Assembly (NCBI GenBank): GCA_963728895.1
Contig: CAVSLM010000009.1
Coordinates: 1 to 64,000 of the forward strand
DNA: 64,000 bases
Source of the DNA: CAVSLM01 sp963728895
GTDB taxonomy: Bacteria; Pseudomonadota; Gammaproteobacteria; JBBQDK01
Direction: 5' to 3'
A model generated the notes under the pieces. It was given only the letters and a program-made list of their open reading frames with translations, had not been told where the DNA came from and ran no database searches. Positions 9,237 to 17,099 of the stretch are shown piece by piece (positions within the stretch are counted from its first letter, which is position 1; every line of letters begins with the position of its first letter). The position numbers and the translations under genes were made by a program.

Positions 9237-9570
9237 TCCGCAAGTCCTCTGCCTTCGGCTCTACATGCGTATCTCGTCTATTGATTTAACCGGCTGCTAC
9301 CCGACGAGCAGGGAAGACAGACGGCGATCCCAGTAGGGATTTGACGGGTTGGCCCTGGGAGAGCCTCGCCGCGAGCTTGTGAGAATCGACGCCTGGTGCT
9401 GAGCGCACAAGCACGGCCTCAGTCAGACGGCACCCTACCGGGTTTTAAGCGGCGAGGAGTGCGTAGTTGTCGTCGTTGGCAACTATAAGGTTGCAGCGTG
9501 ATTAACGAGGCCACTGCACCTCGGCATGCACCTTAGGTTTCGCAACCCGCGTCGAAGCCAGGTCGCCCCC
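9208..9570 (-). ncRNA. ssrA: Transfer-messenger RNA (tmRNA)
   Basis: 363 bases. The 5' end is GGGGGCGACCTGGCTTCGAC and the 3' end is CGCCTCCACCA; the two pair over 7 bp with one G-U, and CCA is encoded. The T arm GGTTCGATTCCC is present. The tag frame (9445-9480) reads ANDDNYALLAA and then TAA. It rescues ribosomes stalled on broken mRNA and marks the product for proteolysis, working with SmpB, whose gene follows upstream at 9983. The usual tag in related bacteria is one residue shorter (ANDENYALAA-like); the extra Leu is a CTC repeat and could be real or a sequence error. Confidence 0.96.
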
Positions 9571-9699
9571 ATTGGTAGTCCATAGACAGTGTACGGGAGA
9601 GGGGAGTTCCCTTCCAGGGGTGAGGTGACGGGCGAGGTTGGCGCGCGTGGCGTTTTCGTTCGGTCGTGTGCGGAGGGATGCATGGCGGCCTGCAGACCG

Positions 9700-9730
9700 C
9701 CGTCGCGCCGCCGGGAGCGACGCTCCCACA
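9700..9730. repeat. REP-like element A, copy 1
   Basis: CGTCGCGCCGCC followed by the palindrome GGGAGCGACGCTCCC (core 9713-9727) and ACA. Near-identical copies lie at 9841, 29981, 30251 and 30415, with a variant at 56856, all between genes. Confidence 0.75.
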
Positions 9731-9840
9731 AGGGGGGTAGTCGCCTGCGGGCGTATCGGAGCGAGGGGGGAGATCCTCCGGCCTGTGTCGCATGGCGATG
9801 GTTGGTCTTGCGCGTGGGTTGTAGGGCGAGCCTACGGGCC

Positions 9841-9869
9841 GCCGTCGCGCCGCCGGGAGCGACGCTCCC
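9841..9869. repeat. REP-like element A, copy 2
   Basis: GCCGTCGCGCCGCC plus the same 15-base palindrome (core 9855-9869). It has the same orientation as copy 1, about 140 bases away, and is followed by a TTCGTTCGCCC string that also follows the copy at 29981. Confidence 0.75.
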
Positions 9870-9982
9870 TCGGGTTTCGTTCGCCCCCGGTGGCAGCTGG
9901 AACGACCGCGGTGCTTGCTCTGCGGCGGGGCGGGTGCCGGTTGGATACGGGGCATCCGCAGCCGTGACGGCCCGGCGCCGGC

Positions 9983-10462
9983 TCACCGGTTCTTGAGCAG
10001 CCTTTCCTTCTCCCGTGCCCAGTCGCGGTCCTTCTCCGTGGCGCGCTTGTCGTGGGCCTTCTTGCCCTTGGCAAGGCCGATCTCCAGCTTGGCGCGGCCG
10101 TGCTTCCAGTACATGGCGAGCGGCACCAGGGTGTAGCCGCGCCGTTCGACCGCGCCGATGAGCTTGTCCAGCTCCTCGCGGTGCAGGAGCAGCTTCCGAG
10201 TGCGCAGCGGGTCGGGATGGACGTGGGTGGAGGCGGTCGGCAGCGCTGCGAGATGCGCGCCGAACAGGAACGCTTCACCGCTTCTGATCAGCACGTAGCT
10301 TTCCTTGATCTGGATACGACCGGCACGCAGGCTTTTCACCTCCCAGCCTTCCAGCGCGAGCCCCGCTTCGAAGCGTTCCTCGATGAAGTACTCGTGTCGT
10401 GCCGACTTGTTGAGAGCGATGGTGCTGCTGCCGATAGAGGTTTTCGCTGGAGCTTTGGCCAT
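9983..10462 (-). CDS. smpB: SsrA-binding protein SmpB
   Basis: 159 residues, the usual length. SmpB binds the tRNA-like part of tmRNA and delivers it to stalled ribosomes. The conserved start IALNKSARHEYFIEERFEAG, LEGWEVKSLRAG, the RTRKLLLHREEL segment and the basic tail KGKKAHDKR that becomes helical in the decoding site are all present. It lies upstream of ssrA in the same direction, separated by about 410 bases of repeats, so the two partners are probably transcribed separately. The divergent neighbour is a transporter gene. Confidence 0.97.
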   Translation of the reverse strand: MAKAPAKTSIGSSTIALNKSARHEYFIEERFEAGLALEGWEVKSLRAGRIQIKESYVLIRSGEAFLFGAHLAALPTASTHVHPDPLRTRKLLLHREELDKLIGAVERRGYTLVPLAMYWKHGRAKLEIGLAKGKKAHDKRATEKDRDWAREKERLLKNR

Positions 10463-10618
10463 CGCGCGAGTATATCAGCCCCAGGTGGCAGGCGTCCGCC
10501 GACGCATCATTCGCCACCGCGGACATATCAAGAATCGGTAGGAACTTACGTGCGCCGCGGCGTTGAGCGCGGCGTGCGATTCGCAGACAATTGCCGCCCA
10601 TCCAGAACGGAGCGAAGC

Positions 10619-12028
10619 ATGTCACCCAAGCGCACGTCTCTGCACGGACAGTGGTCTTCGCGCGTCGCGTTTGTGCTTGCCGCCGCGGGCTCTGCAGTCG
10701 GCCTGGGCAACATGTGGAAGTTCCCGTACATCACCGGCATGTACGGGGGCGGCGCCTTCGTGCTGGTCTACCTGATCTGCATTGCGGTGGTCGGCATTCC
10801 CATCATGATCGCCGAGGTGCTGCTCGGTCGTCGCGGGCGGCGCAGCCCGCTGAACACCATGCGCGCCTTGAGCACCGAGGAGACCGCGAGCCGGCACTGG
10901 CAATACCTCGGCTGGGGCGGCATGGTCGCGGGCTTCCTGATTCTCTCCTATTACAGTGTCATCGCGGGCTGGGCGCTCGCATATGTATTTCGCACCGCCG
11001 CTGGCGTGTTCACCGGCGCGACTGCGGACGGCGTGGTGAGTATCTTCGCGGCGCTGGTGGCCGACCCCGAGCGCCTGCTGGCGTGGCACACCATCTTCAT
11101 GGTGATGACCATGGCCGTGGTCGCGCGCGGTGTGCGCTCCGGCCTGGAGCAGGCTGTACGGTATATGATGCCGGCGCTGTTCGTGCTGCTGCTGGTGCTG
11201 CTCGGCTACGCGCTCGACTCGGGCAAGTTCGCCGAAGGTTTCAACTTCATGTTCCATTCCGATTTCAGCCGCCTGTCGCCGGCCGGTATCCTGGTTGCGA
11301 TGGGCCATGCATTCTTCACCCTGAGCCTGGGGATGGGCGCCATCATGATGTATGGCTCCTACCTGCCGCAGCACGCGTCAATCGGTCGCTCCGTGGTGCT
11401 GGTCGCGGTGCTCGACACACTGATTGCCTTGCTCGCCGGACTCGCCATCTTTCCGCTGGTGTTCGCCAACGGACTGCAGCCGGCGGAGGGCGCGGGGCTG
11501 ATCTTCAAGATCCTGCCCATCGCCTTCGGTCAGATGCCGGGCGGCGCCCTGTTCGGTGCGCTGTTCTTCACGCTCGTGGTCCTCGCCGCCTGGACGTCTT
11601 CGATCTCCCTCATCGAACCGGCCGTTGCGTGGCTGGTGGAAAATCACAACATCACCCGCCTGCGCGCCACCGTCTGGTGTGGTGTAGCTGCCTGGCTGCT
11701 GGGGATGGTCACGGTGTTTTCCTTCAACGTCTGGTCCGACGTGAAGCCGCTCGCGGCCTTCGCACCCTTCAAGGACAAGACGCTGTTCGATCTGCTGGAC
11801 TTCCTGACTGCGAACATCATGCTGCCCTCGGGTGGACTGGCCATCGCCGTATTCACCGCCTGGGTGATGTCGCGCTCCTCGGTGATGGAAGAACTGGACG
11901 TTGGCGATACCGTGCTGTTCCGCGGCTGGCATTTCGTGCTGCGTTATCTGACGCCGGTGGCGGTGGTGCTGGTGCTCCTCAATCTGATCGGGGTCATCCC
12001 GTATCTGACCGAACGCCTGCGCTGGTAA
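10619..12028 (+). CDS. Sodium-dependent transporter, neurotransmitter:sodium symporter (SNF) family
   Basis: 469 residues of an inner-membrane Na+-coupled symporter with the LeuT-type fold, probably for amino acids or similar solutes. The first helix has the family signature AAAGSAVGLGNMWKFPYITGM (unwound helix that binds Na+ and substrate), then GGGAFVLVYL, several more hydrophobic helices and a short C-terminus. The ATG at 10619 has GGAGCG upstream; the frame stays open further left only because of high GC. It stands alone between smpB (divergent) and ratA, a placement I recall from Thioalkalivibrio-like genomes. The substrate cannot be told from sequence. Confidence 0.92.
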   Translation: MSPKRTSLHGQWSSRVAFVLAAAGSAVGLGNMWKFPYITGMYGGGAFVLVYLICIAVVGIPIMIAEVLLGRRGRRSPLNTMRALSTEETASRHWQYLGWGGMVAGFLILSYYSVIAGWALAYVFRTAAGVFTGATADGVVSIFAALVADPERLLAWHTIFMVMTMAVVARGVRSGLEQAVRYMMPALFVLLLVLLGYALDSGKFAEGFNFMFHSDFSRLSPAGILVAMGHAFFTLSLGMGAIMMYGSYLPQHASIGRSVVLVAVLDTLIALLAGLAIFPLVFANGLQPAEGAGLIFKILPIAFGQMPGGALFGALFFTLVVLAAWTSSISLIEPAVAWLVENHNITRLRATVWCGVAAWLLGMVTVFSFNVWSDVKPLAAFAPFKDKTLFDLLDFLTANIMLPSGGLAIAVFTAWVMSRSSVMEELDVGDTVLFRGWHFVLRYLTPVAVVLVLLNLIGVIPYLTERLRW

Positions 12029-12184
12029 CCGCTGGCGGCACCACGCCGTACCGGGACCCGCAAGGGCTGTTGTAAAATCCCGCGAATTGCGGCGCCGCCC
12101 GGGCGCCGTGTGGTTCCCCGGCGCGGGCAGAAAACGGTCCACTTGCAGGCGCGCGATGGCGCCGGCACCGATCAGAGGATATTC

Positions 12185-12622
12185 GTGACCACCATCAGCA
12201 GGACCGCCCTGGTTCCCTACTCGGCCGCGGAGATGTATGCGCTGGTCAACGACATCGAACATTACCCGGAATTCCTCCCGTGGTGTCGTTCGGTGATCGT
12301 ACACGCGCGAAGCGCCGACGAGATCCGCGCCACCATCGAGCTCTCCAAGGGGGGTATCCAGAAATCGTTCACGACCTGTAACCGCCTGCAGAAGGACAAG
12401 ATGATCGAGATGCGGTTGCTGGAAGGTCCGTTCCGGCACCTGGGCGGATTCTGGCGCTTCGATGCCCTGCAGGAGAGCGCCTGCAAGATTTCCATGGACA
12501 TGGATTTCGAGTTTTCCAGCCGCACGCTTGGGCTGGTCATCGGTCCGGTGTTCAGCCAGATCGTCAACTCGCTCGTGGATTCCTTTCACAAGCGGGCAGG
12601 CATCGTCTATGGAAAACGCTGA
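12185..12622 (+). CDS. ratA: RatA-like START/SRPBCC domain protein (ubiquinone-binding/ribosome association)
   Basis: 145 residues of the SRPBCC fold, family called RatA/PasT (COG2867). In E. coli it has been reported to block 70S ribosome assembly, while relatives resemble coenzyme Q-binding COQ10; both roles are discussed. Features: PYSAAEMYALVNDIEHYPEFLPWC near the start and RFDAL, FEFSSRTLGLVIGPVF later. The GTG start at 12185 is chosen because AGAGGA precedes it and homologues begin here. The stop overlaps rnfH by 14 bases, and smpB lies on the far side of the transporter, the usual neighbourhood. Confidence 0.92.
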   Translation: MTTISRTALVPYSAAEMYALVNDIEHYPEFLPWCRSVIVHARSADEIRATIELSKGGIQKSFTTCNRLQKDKMIEMRLLEGPFRHLGGFWRFDALQESACKISMDMDFEFSSRTLGLVIGPVFSQIVNSLVDSFHKRAGIVYGKR

Positions 12623-12965
12623 TATGGAAAACGCTGACACCTTGCACGTGGAAGTGGTCTATGCCCTGGCGCAGGAGCAGGTGGTCGTCGCCCTGGAGGT
12701 GCCCCCCGGAAGCTGTGTGGAGGACGCCGTGCGCAAGTCCGGAATCCTCGAGCGTTTCCCGGAGATTGACCTGAACCGCGAAAAAGTCGGCATCTTCGGC
12801 AAGATCAGCAAGCTCGACACGCCCTTGCATGCCGGCGATCGCGTGGAGATCTATCGCCACCTCATCGCCGACCCGAAGGAGGTGCGCAAGCAGCGCGCCG
12901 CGGAAGGCAAGAAAATGAAAAAGGGCGGAGGGGACCTGGAGCCGGAGGCAAAAACCGGGGTCTAG
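12609..12965 (+). CDS. rnfH: RnfH family ubiquitin-fold protein (UPF0125)
   Basis: 118 residues with a beta-grasp (ubiquitin-like) fold: LHVEVVYALAQEQ, the GSCVEDAVRKSGIL helix, VGIFGK and GDRVEIYRHLIADPKEVRKQRA. The last segment is the family signature, followed by a basic, disordered tail. Its role is uncertain; it is nearly always paired with ratA. Two in-frame ATGs exist (12609 and 12624) because a 15-base unit ATGGAAAACGCTGAT is duplicated at the junction, so the first five residues MENAD occur twice. The second ATG may be the native start. Confidence 0.9.
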   Translation: MENADMENADTLHVEVVYALAQEQVVVALEVPPGSCVEDAVRKSGILERFPEIDLNREKVGIFGKISKLDTPLHAGDRVEIYRHLIADPKEVRKQRAAEGKKMKKGGGDLEPEAKTGV

Positions 12966-13277
12966 CCAAGCTAAGCTAGCCTGGGTGTGACCCATTGATT
13001 GAAGGATCCACATCGTACCGGGGATCGGGAATCGCAATGCCGGTGCAATACCCAAAACGAAGGGATCGGGTTCGAGTTTCATTCCCTCGATTCCGCTTCG
13101 CTTCATCGAGGCTACGAGCTCCACTCTTGCTGTTGATGCAGCAGGCTCGTTGATGAAGGGTAGGAATAAGGTTGCGTGCGCACACGGCTTGTGCGCAACC
13201 GGGCTGCGCTCGGGATCATGATGCGAAGGGATTGAATCGACCTGCGAGATCCGCGCCGTACGGGTGAGTCTTCAGTG
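12966..13277. other. Gene-free convergent region between rnfH and bamE
   Basis: About 310 bases with no supported gene. It contains an imperfect hairpin at 13170-13200 (GGTTGCG...CGCAACC) that could end transcription from either side, but it has no T-run. Confidence 0.45.
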
Positions 13278-13766
13278 TCACTCGTCGCTGTCGCCGCCAC
13301 GCTCCGGGTAGTCGGCAGGTTGCGAGTCCTCGCCGTTCAGGCTGCCCCAAACGCGCTTCAGCATGCCTTTGTCTTCCTGCTTTGGGGGCACGACCACGGT
13401 GGTCTCGTGACGTTCCGGACTTGCCGGACCACCGGCGAGCGGTCGCATCGCGCCTTCGATGCGGGTGAGGGAGTCCTGCTTGAAGTACAGTGTGAGGCGC
13501 TGGCGTTTCGACGGCCGTCCACCCTCGGGACGATACGCATAGTAATAGTCCCAACGATCGGGGTGGAATACGTCGACCAGCAGAGGCGTCCCGAGCAGGA
13601 AAGCCGCCTGTCGTTTGCTCATCCCGGGGCGCAGCTGGTTGACTTCCTCCTGCGTGAACACGTTGCCCTGCTGTATGTCCATCCGGTAGATCCAGGGAAT
13701 TCGCCACGAGGAGCACCCCGTCAAAAGGCTTGCACTCAAGGCTGCACCAATGAGAAGCTTTTGCAT
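13278..13766 (-). CDS. bamE: Outer membrane assembly lipoprotein BamE
   Basis: 162 residues. BamE is a small lipoprotein of the BAM complex that inserts beta-barrel proteins in the outer membrane. A signal peptide ends in the lipobox LLTGC (Cys 18). The SmpA/OmlA domain follows with QQGNVFTQEEVNQLRPGMSKRQAAFLLGTP and then WDYYYAYRPEG, the strongest family marks. The C-terminal 50 residues are acidic and variable. It diverges from fur across 69 bases, the standard gammaproteobacterial arrangement; a TATGAT on the minus strand in that gap is a possible -10. Confidence 0.94.
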   Translation of the reverse strand: MQKLLIGAALSASLLTGCSSWRIPWIYRMDIQQGNVFTQEEVNQLRPGMSKRQAAFLLGTPLLVDVFHPDRWDYYYAYRPEGGRPSKRQRLTLYFKQDSLTRIEGAMRPLAGGPASPERHETTVVVPPKQEDKGMLKRVWGSLNGEDSQPADYPERGGDSDE

Positions 13767-13835
13767 TGGCCCTCCATTTCGGAGCGGGGATCATAACTGA
13801 AGTGCGGCCGGAATTCACGGCCGCGGGAACGGGCT

Positions 13836-14252
13836 TTGGAATCGCAAGATCTCAAGAAAGCCGGGCTGAAGGTCACGCTGCCGCGCCGGCGAATCCTCGA
13901 GATGCTGGAGACCAGCACCACCAGGCATCTGTCCGCCGAGGACGTTTACAAGGCGCTGCTGGACTCCGGCGAGGAGATCGGGCTCGCCACGGTGTACCGC
14001 GTGCTTACCCAGTTCGAGGCCGCAGGACTCGTGTCACGCCACCACTTCGAAAGTGGGCACTCGGTGTTTGAGCTCAATCAGGGTTACCACCACGACCACA
14101 TCGTGTGCGTCAAGTGCGGGCGCGTCGACGAGTTCGTGGACGAGGTGATCGAGAAGCGCCAGCGCGATATCGCGAACAAGGCCGGCTACGAAATTACCGA
14201 CCACTCGCTGCATCTCTACGGCATCTGCGCCAAGTGTCGCTCCGACAAGTAG
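13836..14252 (+). CDS. fur: Ferric uptake regulator Fur
   Basis: 138 residues. Fur is a metal-sensing dimeric repressor that controls iron uptake genes. The N-terminal winged helix (LKVTLPRRRILEMLE, LSAEDVYKALL, GLATVYRVLTQFEAAGLV) is followed by the metal-binding part with HHDHIVCVKCGRVDEF (His cluster and CxxC) and the second CAKC pair near the end. A TTG start at 13836 is used because homologues begin ESQDLKKAGLKVTLP. No clear Fur box was found in the 69-base gap to bamE, so autoregulation is not shown. Confidence 0.95.
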   Translation: MESQDLKKAGLKVTLPRRRILEMLETSTTRHLSAEDVYKALLDSGEEIGLATVYRVLTQFEAAGLVSRHHFESGHSVFELNQGYHHDHIVCVKCGRVDEFVDEVIEKRQRDIANKAGYEITDHSLHLYGICAKCRSDK

Positions 14253-14255
14253 CGT

Positions 14256-15977
14256 TCAGCGCGTAGGCGCCGCCTGTGGCGGCTTTTGGCGTGGCTTGCG
14301 CCCGGGTTGCTGCGCCAGCTCCATCATTTCCCGGGCGTGGGCGCGGGCCTGCTCGGTAATTTCGACGCCCCCCAGCATGCGTGCCAACTCGTCGGCGCGG
14401 TGCGGCGTCTCCAACGCGCGGATCGCAATCCGGCTGCAGCCTTCGGCAACCGTCTTGCTGACCAGCAGGTGGTGATGGGCCTGGGCGGCGACCTGCGGGA
14501 GATGGGTGACGCACAGCACCTGACGCATGCCACCCAGCGCGCGCAGCTGGCGCCCGACCACTTCGGCCACCCCGCCACCGATGCCGGTATCCACCTCGTC
14601 GAAAATCAGGGTCGGAATGCGCGCCGCGTGCGCCGCGACGACCTGTATGGCCAGGCTGATGCGCGAGAGCTCGCCGCCCGAAGCCACCTTGCTCAGCGGT
14701 TTCACCGCCTGCCCGGGATTGGCGCTTACCAGGAACTCGACGGCATCGAGCCCGGACGGGGAGGGGTGCTCGAAAGCCTGCGCGTCGACGTCGATCTCGA
14801 AGCGCCCGCCCGGCATGCCGAGCTCGCGCATCAGCGCGCCGACCCGTTCCGCCAGCGCCTGTGCGGCATTGCGCCGACCCGCGCTGAGGGCGGTGGCCAC
14901 CTCGTAGTAGCTGCCCTCGAGGGCCGCCAGCTCTCCTTCCATACCTTCGAGCCGAGAGTCGTCGCCTTCGAGCGCATGGAGCTGCGCACGCAGCCGCTCG
15001 TGCAGCGCAGGGAGCTCTTCCGGTCGCACGCGGTGCTTACGCGCCAGGTCGTGCAGCACGCCCAGGCGCTGCTCGAGGGCGGCGAGCGCCGCCGGGTCCA
15101 GCTCCAGACGATCGGTATAGCGGTGCAGCTCGTCGGCCCCTTCGCGCAGCTGGATCAGCGCGCCGGCGAGCAGGTCGTGCGCTGCCTCCAGCCGTGCATC
15201 GAGCGCGCACAGGTTCCCGATCTCAGCGACGCTGTCGCTGACGAGCGCATATGCGGACAGTTCCTCGCCCTGGTAGAGCTGCTGCAGCGCGCGCTGGCAG
15301 CTCTCCAGCAGACGGCCGGCATTGGCGAGCCTTGCATGCTCGGCGGTGAGGGTCGCGTGTTCGTCCAGTGCGAGGCCGAGCGCATCGAGTTCCTGAACCT
15401 GGTAGCGCAGCAGCTGCACTCGCGCGCTGCGATCGCCGGCATCCTCTCGCAGGCGCTGCAGCGTTTCGCGCAGCCTCTTCCAGCTTGCGTAGAGCTGCTC
15501 CACGCGCGCGACCTGCTCGCCGTGCCCCGCGTGGTCATCGAGCAGCTGACGCTGGGTGTCGCGCCGCACCAGGGATTGGTGTTCGTGCTGGCCATGGATG
15601 TCGACCAGCAACGCGCCCAGCTCGCGCAGTGCCTGCAGCGTGACCGGCTGGCCGTTGATATAGCCGCGCGAGCGTCCGTCGCGTGTGATGCTGCGACGGA
15701 TTACGCACTCCTGCGCGGCGTCGAGCTCACGCACTTCGAGCCACTCTCGCGCCGCCGCGATCTGCGAGACGTCGAAGCCGGCATGGATCTCGGTACGTTC
15801 GGCGCCGGCCCGCACCAGGCCGGCGTCGCCGCGGTCGCCGAGCGCCAGGCCCAGCGCATCGACCAGTATCGATTTGCCCGCTCCGGTTTCACCGGTCAGT
15901 GCGGTCATGCCGGCCTGCAGCTCGACCTCGAGCGCCTCGACGATGGCCAGGTCGCGAACCTGCAGATGGGTCAGCAT
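14256..15977 (-). CDS. recN: DNA repair protein RecN
   Basis: 573 residues. RecN is an SMC-like ATPase that acts in double-strand break repair. The N-terminal half ATPase has LTGETGAGKSILVDAL (Walker A) and the middle is a long coiled coil (residues about 150-380). The C-terminal half has KVASGGELSRISLAIQ (ABC signature) and IFDEVDTGIGG (Walker B), then CVTHLPQVAAQA. Start ATG 15977 gives MLTHLQVRDLAIVE, the family start. The stop lies close to that of fur, so the two converge. It follows nadK at 24 bases and is probably co-transcribed with it. No LexA box was seen. Confidence 0.96.
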   Translation of the reverse strand: MLTHLQVRDLAIVEALEVELQAGMTALTGETGAGKSILVDALGLALGDRGDAGLVRAGAERTEIHAGFDVSQIAAAREWLEVRELDAAQECVIRRSITRDGRSRGYINGQPVTLQALRELGALLVDIHGQHEHQSLVRRDTQRQLLDDHAGHGEQVARVEQLYASWKRLRETLQRLREDAGDRSARVQLLRYQVQELDALGLALDEHATLTAEHARLANAGRLLESCQRALQQLYQGEELSAYALVSDSVAEIGNLCALDARLEAAHDLLAGALIQLREGADELHRYTDRLELDPAALAALEQRLGVLHDLARKHRVRPEELPALHERLRAQLHALEGDDSRLEGMEGELAALEGSYYEVATALSAGRRNAAQALAERVGALMRELGMPGGRFEIDVDAQAFEHPSPSGLDAVEFLVSANPGQAVKPLSKVASGGELSRISLAIQVVAAHAARIPTLIFDEVDTGIGGGVAEVVGRQLRALGGMRQVLCVTHLPQVAAQAHHHLLVSKTVAEGCSRIAIRALETPHRADELARMLGGVEITEQARAHAREMMELAQQPGRKPRQKPPQAAPTR

Positions 15978-16000
15978 GGCCGCGCTACTCGACCCACGAC

Positions 16001-16921
16001 TCAGCGCTCGTTCTTGAGGGGGTGGCGCTCGGCGCCGTATAACGCGTCGCCGCCCCAGTGCAGCTTGGCGCGCAGGATCTGGAAATAGTCGTAGCCGGTC
16101 GGATGCACCAGGCGGATGCGCCGTTCGGCGACCCGCACCTGCACCCGGTCGCCCACCTCCAGCGAGACGCTGATCTGCCCGTCGCAGGTGAGCTGCGCCT
16201 GGGCATGGCTTTGTGCCCCCACCACGATGTCGACCTGCGAGCGCGCATCGAGCACGATGGGCCGGTTGCTCAGGGTGTGGGGACAGATCGGAACCAGGGT
16301 GATGACGTCCAGCGCGGGATGGATGACCGGGCCGCCGCCGGACAGGGCGTAGGCGGTGGAGCCGGTGGGACTCGCTACGATCAGCCCGTCGGAGCGCTGG
16401 GTGTTGAGAAACTGCCCGCCAATGTAGGTCTCGAGCTCGATCATGCGCGCGATGTCCCACTGGCGCACCACCACGTCGTTGAGCGCGCGGCTCTCGCTGA
16501 TGCACTCCCCGCCGCGCTGCACGCTGGCCTGCAGCAGGATGCGTTCCTCGGTGGTGAACTGCCCGGAGAGGATCTCGTTCAGCCGCTCGTTCATGTCGGC
16601 GGGTGAGACATCGACCAGAAATCCCAGCCGCCCGAGATTGATGCCGAGCAGCGGCACGTCGAACTGCGACAGCGAGCGGGCGGCGTTGAGCAGCGTGCCG
16701 TCACCGCCGACCACGATGGCGAGATCGCACACCGAGCCGATGGTATGGCGATCTGCGGTCTCCAGCCCGTGGCCGGGCACGATCTCGGCGGTGCTCTCGT
16801 CGAGCAGCACTCGTGTCTCGCGCTGCAGCAGCGTGCCGGCGAGGGAGCGCAAGGCATCGGCGACCCCAGGATCTCCAAACTTGCCCATCAGTCCTATGGT
16901 GCTGAAAGCCGGGTCCGCCAT
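16001..16921 (-). CDS. nadK: NAD kinase
   Basis: 306 residues. It phosphorylates NAD to NADP with ATP. The GGDGT motif (VVGGDGTLLNAAR), INLGRLGFLVD, and the NE/D substrate loop followed by SPTGSTAYALSGGGPVIHP are intact, and CDGQ sits near the C-terminus. Start ATG 16921 matches family length. It is divergent from hrcA and upstream of recN, the frequent nadK-recN pair. Confidence 0.96.
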   Translation of the reverse strand: MADPAFSTIGLMGKFGDPGVADALRSLAGTLLQRETRVLLDESTAEIVPGHGLETADRHTIGSVCDLAIVVGGDGTLLNAARSLSQFDVPLLGINLGRLGFLVDVSPADMNERLNEILSGQFTTEERILLQASVQRGGECISESRALNDVVVRQWDIARMIELETYIGGQFLNTQRSDGLIVASPTGSTAYALSGGGPVIHPALDVITLVPICPHTLSNRPIVLDARSQVDIVVGAQSHAQAQLTCDGQISVSLEVGDRVQVRVAERRIRLVHPTGYDYFQILRAKLHWGGDALYGAERHPLKNER

Positions 16922-17017
16922 GACCTGTCCCGCCTCGCTCGGGTGCGTCAAGCTAACACGTCGCGCAAGAGGTCGCCAACCGGAAGCACGCCGTGACATG
17001 TGCATGAACGCGGTGCC

Positions 17018-17047
17018 TTGACACTAGGCGCCCCCTTTGGCTATCGT
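17018..17047 (+). promoter_or_regulatory. Possible sigma-70 promoter of hrcA
   Basis: A perfect -35 TTGACA (17018-17023) is followed after 18 bases by a weak TATCGT. The CIRCE operator begins 6 bases later, where a bound repressor would block initiation. Confidence 0.45.
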
Positions 17048-17052
17048 GCTGT

Positions 17053-17079
17053 TTAGCACTCCGTGTACAGGAGTGCTAA
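17053..17079 (+). promoter_or_regulatory. CIRCE operator (HrcA binding site)
   Basis: TTAGCACTC, nine bases, GAGTGCTAA: an exact match to the CIRCE consensus. It lies 20 bases before the hrcA start, so HrcA should repress its own gene and perhaps read-through into grpE-dnaK. Confidence 0.97.
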
Positions 17080-17099
17080 GCTTCTGGCTCAGACCGAAT

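Larger units (their letters stand above)
9571..9982. other. Gene-free stretch between ssrA and smpB with two palindromic repeats
   Basis: No credible gene; open frames here lack family features and simply follow high GC. It holds the ssrA promoter region near 9580-9610 (no clear -35/-10 chosen) and two copies of a repeat with the palindromic core GGGAGCGACGCTCCC. Confidence 0.6.

Noticed and set aside
9208..9290. tRNA gene suggested by GGTTCGATTCCC and CCA
   Set aside because: The paired 5' end is 360 bases away and a tag frame lies between, so it is tmRNA.
9589..9996. Protein gene between ssrA and smpB
   Set aside because: The translation is Arg/Gly/Pro-rich with no family and covers the repeat copies.
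17017..17038. Sigma-32 promoter before hrcA (CTTGACA ... CCCCCTTT)
   Set aside because: Spacing is only about 7 bases, too short; a sigma-70 reading fits better.
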